A DNA stretch of 34,970 bases, from assembly GCA_012838225.1 (NCBI GenBank), contig DUPT01000028.1:1-34970 (forward strand), given 5' to 3'. Shown here piece after piece: positions 1 to 8,626 of this stretch. A program made the position numbers and the translations under genes. Below the pieces are notes generated by a model. It made no database searches. It saw only the letters and a list, made by a program, of their open reading frames with translations, and had not been told where the DNA came from. This DNA comes from Tissierellia bacterium (GTDB lineage Bacteria > Bacillota > Clostridia > Peptostreptococcales > Acidaminobacteraceae). Each line of letters starts with the position of its first letter. Within the stretch, counting starts at the first letter, position 1.

Positions 1-518
1 CAAGACTCCACGAGCTTCAGCAAAAGCTCTTGGCCGATCCGACAGTCGATGAGAGAGCGCATGCGCTGCATATGGTGGAGCTGCTTCACAGCCTGTGGAG
101 CGATCAGGATCCGGTCGTCATCGTCTACTGGTCGCCGCCGTATTATCCTCACATCTATGTCAAGGATGAGACGGACAAGGAGAAAAATCTGCTCCGGGCG
201 GTCGAAGAGGCCTCTCAGGCGACCGAGAGCCGCTATACGATCCAGATGAGGAAGTTCTATCCCTATATCTCGGATCTAAGCTATGGCGCAGCGCCCAGAG
301 AGCCGGGGGCGATCGAGAGCCTCCGCGAGAATATGCCGGGCTTTGGTGTCAGCTATCAGCTGCCGCTTGAGGAGATGCGACAGCTCGATCTACCGGTCGT
401 CAATATCGGTCCCTTCGGTAAAGGGGCGCATAAGTTCACGGAACGAGTCCAGATCGATTATTCGTATCACGTCGCTCCGAAGCTGGTCTATCGGGTGATC
501 CAAAATCTCCTAAGATAA
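1..518 (+). CDS. RocB-like M20 peptidase (C-terminal part, cut by window edge)
   Basis: The reading frame is open from the left edge (first full codon at base 3), so this is the last ~172 residues of a longer protein. A TTG at 30 opens the longest complete frame, but the same frame continues upstream without a stop, so it is not the start. The tail contains the block NIGPFGKGAHKFTERV, which I recognise from the RocB (arginine utilisation) branch of M20 zinc peptidases; the His and Glu there fit the C-terminal metal-site region of that family. The metal-binding N-terminal half lies outside the window. RocB-type proteins are associated with arginine/ornithine catabolism, but the exact substrate is unknown. 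The gene ends just before a hairpin shared with the convergent M20 gene. Family call fairly secure, substrate not. Confidence 0.75.
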   Translation, partial: RLHELQQKLLADPTVDERAHALHMVELLHSLWSDQDPVVIVYWSPPYYPHIYVKDETDKEKNLLRAVEEASQATESRYTIQMRKFYPYISDLSYGAAPREPGAIESLRENMPGFGVSYQLPLEEMRQLDLPVVNIGPFGKGAHKFTERVQIDYSYHVAPKLVYRVIQNLLR

Positions 519-549
519 GCCATCAGCTAATAAAAAACAGAAGAAACAA

Positions 550-579
550 CAGCCGGCTGCCCTTTTTGGCAGCCGGTTG
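550..579. terminator. Bidirectional hairpin terminator between convergent M20 genes
   Basis: A 12-bp stem (550-561 with 568-579, one G-T pair) has a 6-base loop. Read on the minus strand it is followed by a T-rich stretch (bases 549 down to ~532), so it mainly terminates the minus-strand M20 gene. On the plus strand it sits 31 bases after the RocB-like stop. Confidence 0.8.
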
Positions 580-581
580 CT

Positions 582-1778
582 TTAGGTCAAACTGGTCGCT
601 AGGAAGTCGATCAACAGCTCGATCAGTTGGTAGTAGCTCGTCAACTCGACATACTCATCGGGTTGATGGATGGCTCCGCCGCTGGCACCCACCAGGACCG
701 TCGGGATGGCGTAGAGGCCGCCGATCAGGTTGAAGTCACCGATGGCCTTGGAGGTGGTTCGGATGGGCTCCTTAGCATAGACCCGGCGACAAACCTCGAT
801 CAAGCGCTTGATATCCACATTTGTCTCATCATAGTAGTAGGGGGCAAAGCCGCCATCAAAGCCCTCGGCGGGTGAGGGGCGAAACCGGATTTTGGCTTGG
901 GAGCGAAGAGCCAAGTCGGTTAGGACCGATTCGACTTCTCGCCGGATGGTCTCGATCGTTTCCCCGGGCACGACATGTCGAAATACCTCGACCCTAGCTT
1001 CATCGGGCACACTGGCGGCACCGCTGCCGGCATGGACGGAAATGACGCAGCTGGCGGCCTTTCCGAGGACCGGATGATCCAACGTCTCGATCTGATTTAG
1101 GGCCGGGATCAATCGGGCGGCGTCCTCGGCCGCACTGATGCCAAGCTCCGGTGTGGCGGCGTGGGCACTTTTACCCTTTAAGTGAACGGTGTAGTTATAG
1201 CCGCCCTTTGAGCCTAAGGCAATGGCCGGATGAGTCGTCTCACCGACCTGGCTGGCCGGCTCTGTCAGGATGGCAAAATCAGGCTTGACTGTCAGGCTAT
1301 CCTTTAGGAAATGAGTTGTTCCCAGGCCATAGGGGCCCTCCTCGACGGAAGCGAAGTGATAGATGATCCGGCCCCTAAAGTTGGCATGGGCCTGTTTGAA
1401 ATGACTCAAAGCCATCAAGATGGCCGCACAACCGGCCTTCATATCGAGCGCACCCGTGCCATAGAGGCGATCGCCCTCCTTGGTCGCTTGGAGCGGCTCA
1501 CGCGTCCAACCGGCCACCGGATTGACGGTGTCGAGATGGCCACCCAGGTAGAGGGTCGGGCCGGGCAGTCCGCCGACGATCTCACCGTAGAGGTTTAGTC
1601 CGTGAAAATCAAGCGGCTCAAAATAGTACAACTGAAGCTCAGCCGGCAGTCCCAGCTCCTTTGCTCGCTGCTTCGTACGGTGCATGATCGGCGCCTCATG
1701 GAAATAGGCGCTTGGGATCTCGATCAATTCGATCAATAATTCAAGTGCTTTGGTTTTATCGACAACGCTTCGTCTCAT
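582..1778 (-). CDS. M20 family metallopeptidase (ArgE/DapE/carboxypeptidase-like)
   Basis: A 398-residue cytosolic zinc hydrolase of the M20 family, which cleaves amide bonds in N-acyl amino acids or small peptides. Metal and catalytic motifs are in order: GGHLDT (His81, Asp83), GALDMKAG (Asp112, the bridging position), EEGPYG (Glu146/147) and HQPDEY near residue 370. The central segment with GKSAHA matches the dimerisation insert of the family. A TTG at 1781 lies only three bases from the AGAGG site; the ATG at 1778 has correct spacing and was chosen. It has its own promoter facing away from the asnS T-box and converges on the RocB-like gene. Substrate (acetylornithine, succinyl-diaminopimelate, dipeptide) cannot be told from sequence; the adjacent second M20 gene suggests peptide or arginine catabolism. 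Confidence 0.85.
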   Translation of the reverse strand: MRRSVVDKTKALELLIELIEIPSAYFHEAPIMHRTKQRAKELGLPAELQLYYFEPLDFHGLNLYGEIVGGLPGPTLYLGGHLDTVNPVAGWTREPLQATKEGDRLYGTGALDMKAGCAAILMALSHFKQAHANFRGRIIYHFASVEEGPYGLGTTHFLKDSLTVKPDFAILTEPASQVGETTHPAIALGSKGGYNYTVHLKGKSAHAATPELGISAAEDAARLIPALNQIETLDHPVLGKAASCVISVHAGSGAASVPDEARVEVFRHVVPGETIETIRREVESVLTDLALRSQAKIRFRPSPAEGFDGGFAPYYYDETNVDIKRLIEVCRRVYAKEPIRTTSKAIGDFNLIGGLYAIPTVLVGASGGAIHQPDEYVELTSYYQLIELLIDFLATSLT

Positions 1779-1808
1779 CAAAAGCCTCTTTCTTCGGGAA
1801 TCTCCTAC

Positions 1809-1837
1809 AGTTTATACCGTACGCGCTTTGGAGTCAA
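1809..1837 (-). promoter_or_regulatory. Promoter for the M20 peptidase
   Basis: On the minus strand a -35 TTGACT (1832-1837) is followed after 17 bases by TAAACT (1809-1814). An overlapping TATAAA (1811-1816) would give 15-base spacing. Either serves the M20 gene starting at 1778. Confidence 0.5.
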
Positions 1838-1928
1838 AAAAAAGGAGTCCGGCCTGATTATCGTCTGAGACAAGGTTTTTTATCGGTCGGTTTTTGTGTG
1901 AAAGAATTGTCCAAAACCCGGTTTTTGA

Positions 1929-1957
1929 TTGATTAATCAAGGGGGTTGGTCTATACT
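1929..1957 (+). promoter_or_regulatory. Sigma-A promoter of the asnS T-box operon
   Basis: -35 TTGATT (1929-1934), 17-base spacer, -10 TATACT (1952-1957), predicting a transcript start near 1964, just before T-box stem I. The -35 lies inside a perfect 12-bp palindrome, TTGATTAATCAA (1929-1940). The 395-base gap between the M20 gene and asnS holds only the M20 promoter, this promoter and the T-box. Confidence 0.7.
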
Positions 1958-1965
1958 AAAACCAA

Positions 1966-2160
1966 AGGTAGTGATTGGACGAGTACGTCATGACAAGATG
2001 CCAAAGCGAGCCCGGGACAGTGTGAGCCGGGTGGCTGGGTCTGACCGAAAAACACCCATGAACCGGACCGATGTCCCGGCTAATGACCGTTAAAGCATCC
2101 AGAGACTTAATGAGGGTGGCACCACGAAGGATTCGTCCCTCCGCTTAGGTCCTTTTTTTA
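1966..2160 (+). ncRNA. T-box leader (asparagine-type)
   Basis: A tRNA-sensing leader that reads through when uncharged cognate tRNA binds. The T-box sequence AGGGTGGCACCACG is at 2113-2126. Stem I carries the S-turn-like AGTA (about 1981-1984), an AG-bulge-like AGCGAG and a distal-loop GGGTGGCTG resembling the family consensus. The terminator pairs GAGGG (2112-2116) with CCCTC (2137-2141), with an inner ACGAA/TTCGT stem, then a T-run at 2153-2159. The specifier should be AAC for asparagine; the AAC at 2061-2063, just before the sequence that can close the stem I base, is my best candidate, with a second AAC at 2051-2053. The amino acid is inferred mainly from the downstream asnS. Confidence 0.9.
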
Positions 2161-2173
2161 TTAGGAGGTCCCT

Positions 2174-3559
2174 GTGAAACGCACTGAAATCAAACAATTA
2201 CTCACCCAACCCTATACCGAAGGATCGGTCTATGTGGCCGGTTGGATCCGGACGGCTCGTCAATCGAGCAAGGTCGGCTTTATCGAACTCAATGACGGCT
2301 CGCAATTTGGCAATCTCCAAATCGTTTATGATAAGGACCTTGCCAATTTTAACGAAATCAATAAACTCGGTCTGTCGGCCGCCATCGAGGTCTGGGGCGA
2401 GGTGGTTTTGACGCCTGAGATGAAGCAGCCTTTGGAGATCAGGGCGACCAAGATCGAGGTGATGGGGGATTCGGCAAAGGACTATCCGCTCCAAAAGAAG
2501 CGCCATTCGTTGGAATATCTTCGGACACAGCTGACGCTTCGACCCCGGACCAATACCTTCATGGCGGTATTTCGGGTTCGTTCGGTCTTGTCGATGGCCA
2601 TCCATCAGTTCTTTCAGGACCGTGGCTTCGTCTATGTCCACACCCCGATCCTGACCTCAGCCGATGCCGAGGGAGCGGGGGAGATGTTCCAGGTGACATC
2701 GCTCGATCTAAACGATCTGCCAATGACCGAGGATGGCCGGGTCGATTATTCCAAGGAGCTCTTTGGTAAGAAGATGGGTCTCACTGTCAGCGGACAGCTG
2801 GCCGTCGAGCCGTTTGCTTTGAGCTTTTCAAAGGTCTATACCTTCGGGCCGACCTTTCGGGCGGAAAACTCCAATACCGTCCGCCACGCCAATGAATTCT
2901 GGATGATCGAACCCGAGATCAGCTTCTGTGATCTAGATTGTATGATGGATATCATCGAAGAGATGGTCAAATACCTGATCGACTATGTCCTCGAGCAGGC
3001 GCCTCAGGAGATGCAGTTCTTCAATGATCGGATCGACAACAGCCTGCTGGAGCGGCTCGAGGTGGTCCGGCAAAGCCGGTTCGCCCGGATCAGCTATACC
3101 GAGGCGATCGAGCTATTGCAGGCCAGCGGTAAAAGTTTTGAGTTTAAGCCGGTCTGGGGCCAAGAGATCCAGACCGAGCATGAGAAATACCTGGCCGGCG
3201 AATACTTCAAACAACCCGTATTCGTGACCGACTATCCGACCGATGCCAAGGCCTTCTATATGAAGCTATCCGACGACGGCAAGACCGTTCGGGCGTGTGA
3301 TCTGTTGGTGCCGGCCATCGGTGAGATCGTCGGCGGCTCACAGCGGGAAGATGATTTCGAGCGCCTGAAGGCTGAGATGGAGCGCCGCGGCATGCCGACC
3401 AAGGAATACCAGTGGTATCTCGATCTGCGCCGCTATGGCAGCGCCGTTCACTCGGGCTTTGGTCTGGGCTTCGATCGGATCATCCAATACCTGACGGGCA
3501 TCGCCAATATCCGCGACGTCCAGGCGTATCCGCGGACGCCGCATAACGCCGAACACTAA
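2174..3559 (+). CDS. asnS: Asparagine--tRNA ligase
   Basis: A 461-residue class II synthetase that charges tRNA-Asn. Residues ~1-105 form the OB-fold anticodon-binding domain and ~125-461 the catalytic domain. Motif 2 holds FRAENSNTVRHANEFW (228-243) and motif 3 GFGLGFDR (428-435), with SGQLAVEPFA (206-215) typical of AsnRS rather than AspRS. The start is GTG at 2174, five bases after AGGAGG. The preceding T-box controls it. Length is normal for bacterial AsnRS. No convincing terminator separates it from the next gene 58 bases on. Confidence 0.97.
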   Translation: MKRTEIKQLLTQPYTEGSVYVAGWIRTARQSSKVGFIELNDGSQFGNLQIVYDKDLANFNEINKLGLSAAIEVWGEVVLTPEMKQPLEIRATKIEVMGDSAKDYPLQKKRHSLEYLRTQLTLRPRTNTFMAVFRVRSVLSMAIHQFFQDRGFVYVHTPILTSADAEGAGEMFQVTSLDLNDLPMTEDGRVDYSKELFGKKMGLTVSGQLAVEPFALSFSKVYTFGPTFRAENSNTVRHANEFWMIEPEISFCDLDCMMDIIEEMVKYLIDYVLEQAPQEMQFFNDRIDNSLLERLEVVRQSRFARISYTEAIELLQASGKSFEFKPVWGQEIQTEHEKYLAGEYFKQPVFVTDYPTDAKAFYMKLSDDGKTVRACDLLVPAIGEIVGGSQREDDFERLKAEMERRGMPTKEYQWYLDLRRYGSAVHSGFGLGFDRIIQYLTGIANIRDVQAYPRTPHNAEH

Positions 3560-3617
3560 TTGAGCTTAACCCGGGATGGGCCGGGTAGTGAAGACAACCA
3601 TTCAAGGAGAGTAAAGC

Positions 3618-4565
3618 ATGAAGAAAATTCTAGTCACCGGATCTACCGGACAAATCGGCTCCGAACTGATTGTACGTCTGCGCGAGCTCTATGGCCGCGA
3701 CAATGTGGTCGGCTCCGCCCGCAAAGGCAAAGACGAAGACTTCGCCGCCGGTCCGTTTGAGACCATGGACGTTCAAGACGCCGGCCGTCTGGCGGAGCTG
3801 GTCGATAAGTATCAGATCGATACCATCATCAACAATGCCGCCATGCTGAGCGCCGTCGGTGAACAAAACCCGCAGGCCCTATGGGCCGTCAATATGGGCG
3901 GTCTCTACAATGTGCTCGAGGTCGCTCGAGAGAAAAACCTGAAAGTCTTCATCCCGTCCTCGATCGCCGCCTTTGGCCCGGGCACACCGCTCGAGCAGAC
4001 GCCACAGGACACCATCCAACGCCCCAGCACGATCTACGGGGTCTCGAAGGTGGCGGGTGAGCTCTTGTGTGACTACTACTTCAAACGCTTTGGCGTCGAT
4101 ACCCGTGGCGTCCGCTATCCCGGGATCATCTCGTATAAAACGCTGCCCGGCGGCGGAACGACCGACTATGCGGTCCATATCTACTTCGATGCCATCAAGC
4201 AGGGCCGATACACCTCGTTTATCGACAAGGGCACCTTTATGGACATGATGTATATGCCCGATGCGGTCGAATGCGTCATCGATCTGATGGAGACCGATCC
4301 GTCCAAGCTGAAGCACCGGAATGCCTTCAATGTCTCGGCCATGAGCATCGATCCTGAGATGCTGGCCGCTGAGATCCGTCAGCATATCCCGGAATTCGTC
4401 CTCGACTATGAGGTCGATCCGGTTCGTCAGGCGATCGCTGAGAGCTGGCCCAACAGCCTCGACACCTCAGCCGCTAAAGAAGAGTGGGGCTTTGAGCCCA
4501 AGTTCGATCTGGCGGCCATGACGGTCGATATGATCAAAGGAATCAAACATGAATCTGACCTTTGA
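3618..4565 (+). CDS. L-threonine 3-dehydrogenase, SDR (epimerase-like) type
   Basis: A 315-residue NAD-dependent enzyme of the extended short-chain dehydrogenase family. The N-terminal Rossmann motif GSTGQIG (8-14), the PSSIAAFGP block (113-121) and the catalytic pair Tyr140/Lys144 (YGVSK) are all present; PSSIAAFGP with RYPGIIS is what I recognise from UDP-galactose-epimerase-like threonine dehydrogenases. The product, 2-amino-3-ketobutyrate, is split to glycine and acetyl-CoA by a CoA ligase that is not in this window. ATG at 3618 follows AAGGAGA. The end overlaps hutU by 17 bases, indicating translational coupling, an unusual partner for a hut gene. A sugar epimerase is the alternative, thought less likely. 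Confidence 0.85.
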   Translation: MKKILVTGSTGQIGSELIVRLRELYGRDNVVGSARKGKDEDFAAGPFETMDVQDAGRLAELVDKYQIDTIINNAAMLSAVGEQNPQALWAVNMGGLYNVLEVAREKNLKVFIPSSIAAFGPGTPLEQTPQDTIQRPSTIYGVSKVAGELLCDYYFKRFGVDTRGVRYPGIISYKTLPGGGTTDYAVHIYFDAIKQGRYTSFIDKGTFMDMMYMPDAVECVIDLMETDPSKLKHRNAFNVSAMSIDPEMLAAEIRQHIPEFVLDYEVDPVRQAIAESWPNSLDTSAAKEEWGFEPKFDLAAMTVDMIKGIKHESDL

Positions 4566-6486
4566 TCGATTGCCCGAACAGCCTGAGTTTGTCCCGGGGA
4601 TTCGGCGAGCCCCCAGGCGGACCGTCCACTTGAGTCAAGCCGAAAAAGACCTGGCGGTCAAGAATGCCCTGCGCTATATCCCGCCGCAGTTCCATGAGGA
4701 GATCTCACCGGAGTTCTATCAGGAGCTCGAAGAGCACGGCCGGATCTATGGCTACCGCTTCCGACCGGCCGGTGAGCTCTACGGCAAACCGATCGATGAG
4801 TATCCCGGCAAGATCACCGAGGCCAAGGCCATCCAGGTGATGATCGACAACAACCTTGATTTTGCGGTGGCACTTTATCCTTATGAGCTGGTCACCTATG
4901 GTGAGACCGGTCAGATCTTCCAGAACTGGATGCAGTACCACCTGGTAAAACAGTACCTGGCAGAGCTTGAAGCCGATGAGACGCTGGTCCTCCTGAGCGG
5001 CCATCCGCTCGGTGTCTTTAAGAGCACCGAGGAGGCCCCGCGGCTGATGATCACCAATGGGCTGATGGTCGGTCAATACGACAATCAAGACGACTGGAAC
5101 AAAGCGGCCGCCCTGGGGGTGGCCAACTATGGCCAGATGACTGCCGGGGGCATGATGTATATCGGGCCTCAGGGCATCGTCCACGGCACCTACAATACGC
5201 TGCTGAATGCCTCTCGCATGCAAGACCACGACAATATGGAGGGCCTGCTCTTTATCACCTCCGGTCTTGGCGGCATGAGCGGGGCTCAAGGCAAGGCCGT
5301 CAAGATCGCCGGCGGCGTCGGCATCATTGCCGAGGTCGATCTGAGCCGGGTCATGACAAGACTCGATCAGGGCTGGATCGATGACTATTCCGCCGATCTA
5401 GAGACGGTCGTCTCAAAGGCCCTGGCGGCCAAGCAGGCCAAGCAAGCCCTGGCGCTGGCCTATCACGGCAATGTGGTCGATCTGCTGGAGTATGTGTTTG
5501 AGCACGACATCGCAGTCGAGCTCCTGAGTGATCAGACCAGCTGCCATGTTCCCTATGATGGCGGCTACTGCCCGGCCGGGATCGACTTTGAGGAGCGCAC
5601 CCGGATGCTGGATGAAGAGCCCGAGAGGTTCCATCAATTGGTCGATCATTCGCTGCGGCGTCACTACGAGATCATCTTGAAACTGACCCAACGAGGCAGC
5701 TATTTCTTTGACTACGGCAATGCCTTCATGAAGGCGATCTATGATGCCGGTGTGAGTGAGATCACCAGAAACGGTCGCGACGAGTCCGATGGCTTCATCT
5801 GGCCGAGCTATGTCGAGGATATCATGGGACCGATGCTGTTTGACTACGGCTACGGACCGTTTCGCTGGGTCTGTTTAAGCGGTAAGCCCGAGGATCTCAG
5901 GGCGACCGATCAGGCCGCCATGGCTCAGATCGATAAGGATCGGCGCTTTCAAGACTATGATAACTGGGCCTGGATCCGAGATGCGGAAGAAAATGCCCTG
6001 GTCGTCGGCACTCAGGCGAGAATCCTGTATCAGGATGAGGTGGGCCGTGTCAATATCGCCCTGGCGTTCAATCAAATGATCCGCGAGGGCCAGATCGGAC
6101 CGGTCATGTTAGGCCGTGATCATCACGATACCGGCGGCACCGATTCGCCGTTTCGCGAAACCGCCAATATCTATGACGGCTCCAAGGTGATGGCCGATAT
6201 GGCCACCCAGTCGTTTGCCGGCAATGCCGCCCGCGGCATGACGATGGTCGCCCTGCATAATGGCGGCGGCGTCGGGATTGGCAAGTCCATCAACGGCGGC
6301 TTCGGTCTGGTCCTCGATGGATCGGAGCGAGTCGATCGGATCATTCGCCGGGCCATGAGCTGGGATGTCATGGTAGGCGTGGCTCGGCGCGGCTGGGCCA
6401 GAAACCTTCACGCCATCGAGACGCTGGAGGAGTTCAATCAGTCCGGCCGTGGCAAGGTGACTATCCCGTATCGGAGTGAGGAGTAG
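4549..6486 (+). CDS. hutU: Urocanate hydratase (urocanase), long form
   Basis: Converts urocanate to 4-imidazolone-5-propionate, step two of histidine degradation, with tightly bound NAD. The 645 residues exceed the ~555 of the Bacillus/Pseudomonas enzyme and match the longer form seen in many anaerobes and in animals. The nucleotide-binding stretch GLGGMSGAQGKAVKIAGG, the DQTSCH block (about residue 328) and the C-terminal HDTGGTDSPFRE and ALHNGGGVGIGKS blocks are intact. It starts inside the end of the threonine dehydrogenase gene, with AAAGGA upstream, and is followed one base after its stop by ftcD. Cytosolic. Very secure. Confidence 0.97.
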   Translation: MNLTFDRLPEQPEFVPGIRRAPRRTVHLSQAEKDLAVKNALRYIPPQFHEEISPEFYQELEEHGRIYGYRFRPAGELYGKPIDEYPGKITEAKAIQVMIDNNLDFAVALYPYELVTYGETGQIFQNWMQYHLVKQYLAELEADETLVLLSGHPLGVFKSTEEAPRLMITNGLMVGQYDNQDDWNKAAALGVANYGQMTAGGMMYIGPQGIVHGTYNTLLNASRMQDHDNMEGLLFITSGLGGMSGAQGKAVKIAGGVGIIAEVDLSRVMTRLDQGWIDDYSADLETVVSKALAAKQAKQALALAYHGNVVDLLEYVFEHDIAVELLSDQTSCHVPYDGGYCPAGIDFEERTRMLDEEPERFHQLVDHSLRRHYEIILKLTQRGSYFFDYGNAFMKAIYDAGVSEITRNGRDESDGFIWPSYVEDIMGPMLFDYGYGPFRWVCLSGKPEDLRATDQAAMAQIDKDRRFQDYDNWAWIRDAEENALVVGTQARILYQDEVGRVNIALAFNQMIREGQIGPVMLGRDHHDTGGTDSPFRETANIYDGSKVMADMATQSFAGNAARGMTMVALHNGGGVGIGKSINGGFGLVLDGSERVDRIIRRAMSWDVMVGVARRGWARNLHAIETLEEFNQSGRGKVTIPYRSEE

Positions 6487-6487
6487 T

Positions 6488-7381
6488 ATGGCAAAGCTAA
6501 TTGAATGTGTCCCAAATATATCAGAGGGCCGACGGCGCGATGTCGTGGAACAGATCGTGGATACGGTCCGAGGAAAAGACGGCGTCAAGCTGTTGGATTA
6601 TTCGAGTGACGCCGATCATAACCGGACCGTCATCACCCTGGTCGGTGAGCCCGAGGCGCTTAAGAATGCCCTGGTCGAGTTTGTCGGCCGGGCGGTGGAG
6701 CTGATCGATCTGCGAGAGCATGAAGGTCAACACCCCCGGATGGGGGCGGTCGATGTCATCCCGTTTATCCCGATCAAGGAGGTCAGTGTGGCCGAGGCCG
6801 TCGAACTATCGAAGGAATTGGCCCAGACACTCTATGAAAAGTACCGGGTGCCGTCGTTTTTGTATGAATCCTCGGCCAGTGCCGACCATCGCAAGAACCT
6901 GGCGACGCTTCGTAAGGGGGAGTTTGAGGGGATGGCGGACAAGGTCAAGACGGAGGAGTTTCGACCGGACTATGGTGAGGACATCCATCCCTCCTATGGC
7001 ATCACCGCCATCGGAGCCAGACCGTTTCTGGTGGCCTTCAATATCAATCTGGCGACCGATGATATCGAGATCGCTAACAAGGTAGCCAAGGCCGTTCGCC
7101 ATATCTCAGGCGGCCTGCGCTATGTCAAGGGCATGGGCGTCAGACTCGAAGACCGTGGCATCGTGCAGGTGTCGATGAATCTGACCGATTTTACCAAGAC
7201 CCCGATCTACCGGGTGTTCGAGCTGGTCAAGCTTGAGGCCGCCCGCTACGGCGTTGAGGTGGTAGGCAGTGAAGTCATCGGGTTGGTACCGATGGCATCG
7301 CTGATCGATTGTGCCACCTGGTATCTGCGGACCGAGGATTTCAAGCTCGATCAGGTCCTGGAATATCAGTTGATGGAGTAG
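6488..7381 (+). CDS. ftcD: Glutamate formimidoyltransferase
   Basis: A 297-residue enzyme moving the formimino group from N-formimino-L-glutamate to tetrahydrofolate, releasing glutamate. It is the transferase part only; the cyclodeaminase is the separate fchA downstream, unlike the fused animal enzyme. Signature blocks are IECVPNISEGR at the start, DADHNRTVIT, and HEGQHPRMGAVDVIPF, in which His82 matches the catalytic histidine of the formiminotransferase domain. I chose ATG 6488 rather than an upstream in-frame start at 6476 because the protein then begins exactly at the family N-terminus and the GGAG ribosome site lies within the end of hutU. One base separates it from the hutU stop. Confidence 0.96.
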   Translation: MAKLIECVPNISEGRRRDVVEQIVDTVRGKDGVKLLDYSSDADHNRTVITLVGEPEALKNALVEFVGRAVELIDLREHEGQHPRMGAVDVIPFIPIKEVSVAEAVELSKELAQTLYEKYRVPSFLYESSASADHRKNLATLRKGEFEGMADKVKTEEFRPDYGEDIHPSYGITAIGARPFLVAFNINLATDDIEIANKVAKAVRHISGGLRYVKGMGVRLEDRGIVQVSMNLTDFTKTPIYRVFELVKLEAARYGVEVVGSEVIGLVPMASLIDCATWYLRTEDFKLDQVLEYQLME

Positions 7382-7384
7382 ACG

Positions 7385-8626
7385 ATGATCCTGAAAAATA
7401 TCAAACAACTCGTCACCTTTGAAGGCACGACCGCCATCGAGGGCAATGACCCGGACCGGGCGGTGATCCTAGAAGACATCGACCTAAGGATCGAAGACGG
7501 CCTCATCACCGCGATCGCTAAGGATCTGCCGGAGGAGGGGGAGGTGATCGATTGCTCGGACTTCACGCTGACGCCGGGCTATGTCGATTCCCATACGCAC
7601 TTCATCTTTGGCGGCAATCGGGAGGACGAGTACCGGATGCGTCTGGCCGGGGCGAGCTATGTCGAGATCATGGCAGCCGGCGGCGGCATCCGAAATTCCG
7701 TCCATCACACCAGACAAGCTTCCCAGGAGGAGCTGGTCGAATCGGGCCGAAAGCGGCTGATGGGCTTTCTGGAAAACGGCATCACGACCCTTGAGAGCAA
7801 AAGCGGCTATGGGCTGGACCTCGACACGGAGCTAAAGCAGCTGGCGGCGATGGAGGTGCTTCAAGCCGAGTCGCCCCAAACGATCGTACCGACCTTTATG
7901 GGGGCGCATGATATTCCACCGGAATACGAGAATCGACCGGCGGAATACCTCGATTATATCCTCGAGACCGTCATGCCTCGAGTCAAGGCCCAGGGCATTG
8001 CCCGCTACGTCGATATCTTTACCGAAAAAGGCGTGTTTGAGATCGAGGAGTCGCGGGACTTTCTGGAGAAGATCAAGGCCATGGGCTATCCCATTCGGCT
8101 GCATGCCGATGAGATCGAACCGCTCGACGGCGCTGTCTTGGCAGGTGAATTGAAGGCGGTCTCAGCCGACCATCTGCTTAAGATCTCGCCCGAGGGGATC
8201 GCATCGCTAAAGCAAGCCGGCACGATCGCCGGACTCTTACCGCTGACGGCCTTTAGCCTGAAGGCGCCCTATGCACCGGCTCGAGATCTGCTGGAGGCCG
8301 GGGTGGCGGTGTCTCTGGCGACCGATTATAATCCCGGAAGCTGTCACAGCTTCAGTGTGCCGCTACTGGTCGCCCTCTCGACGATCTATATGCGGATGAA
8401 TATGCTCGAGGTGCTGTGTGGTCTGACCATCAATCCGGCGGTCTCGCTGGGTCTGGGGGAAGAGATCGGGACGATCGAGGTGGGGAAGCGGGCCGATATC
8501 CTGCTCCACCGGGCCCCCAATATCAATTTTTTGCCGTATCACTTTGGCGTCAATACAGTCGAGCTGGTCATCAAGGATGGCGTAGTCCGACTCGATAGGA
8601 GAAAAAGTCATGTTTCTGGAGAATAG
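7385..8626 (+). CDS. hutI: Imidazolonepropionase
   Basis: A 413-residue metal-dependent amidohydrolase opening 4-imidazolone-5-propionate to N-formimino-L-glutamate, the substrate of FtcD. The metal-ligand pair is in DSHTHFIFGG (His70, His72); the later LHADE and ATDYNPGS blocks supply further ligands and the catalytic aspartate region. The TIM-barrel is framed by N- and C-terminal beta-sandwich segments (GTIEVGKRADILL near the end). It starts three bases after ftcD and overlaps fchA by 17 bases. Full length for the family. Confidence 0.97.
   Translation: MILKNIKQLVTFEGTTAIEGNDPDRAVILEDIDLRIEDGLITAIAKDLPEEGEVIDCSDFTLTPGYVDSHTHFIFGGNREDEYRMRLAGASYVEIMAAGGGIRNSVHHTRQASQEELVESGRKRLMGFLENGITTLESKSGYGLDLDTELKQLAAMEVLQAESPQTIVPTFMGAHDIPPEYENRPAEYLDYILETVMPRVKAQGIARYVDIFTEKGVFEIEESRDFLEKIKAMGYPIRLHADEIEPLDGAVLAGELKAVSADHLLKISPEGIASLKQAGTIAGLLPLTAFSLKAPYAPARDLLEAGVAVSLATDYNPGSCHSFSVPLLVALSTIYMRMNMLEVLCGLTINPAVSLGLGEEIGTIEVGKRADILLHRAPNINFLPYHFGVNTVELVIKDGVVRLDRRKSHVSGE

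Noticed and set aside
1831-1850. Direct repeat GGAGTC around an A-run
   Set aside because: A short 6-base repeat with no further copies; the first copy overlaps the M20 promoter -35 and is probably incidental.
3569-3586. Hairpin ACCCGG/CCGGGT between asnS and the threonine dehydrogenase gene
   Set aside because: Only 6 bp and no T-run, so not accepted as an intrinsic terminator, though a weak attenuating effect is not excluded.
4705-5289. 194-codon minus-strand frame opposite hutU
   Set aside because: Shadow of the well-conserved urocanase frame; no family resemblance.
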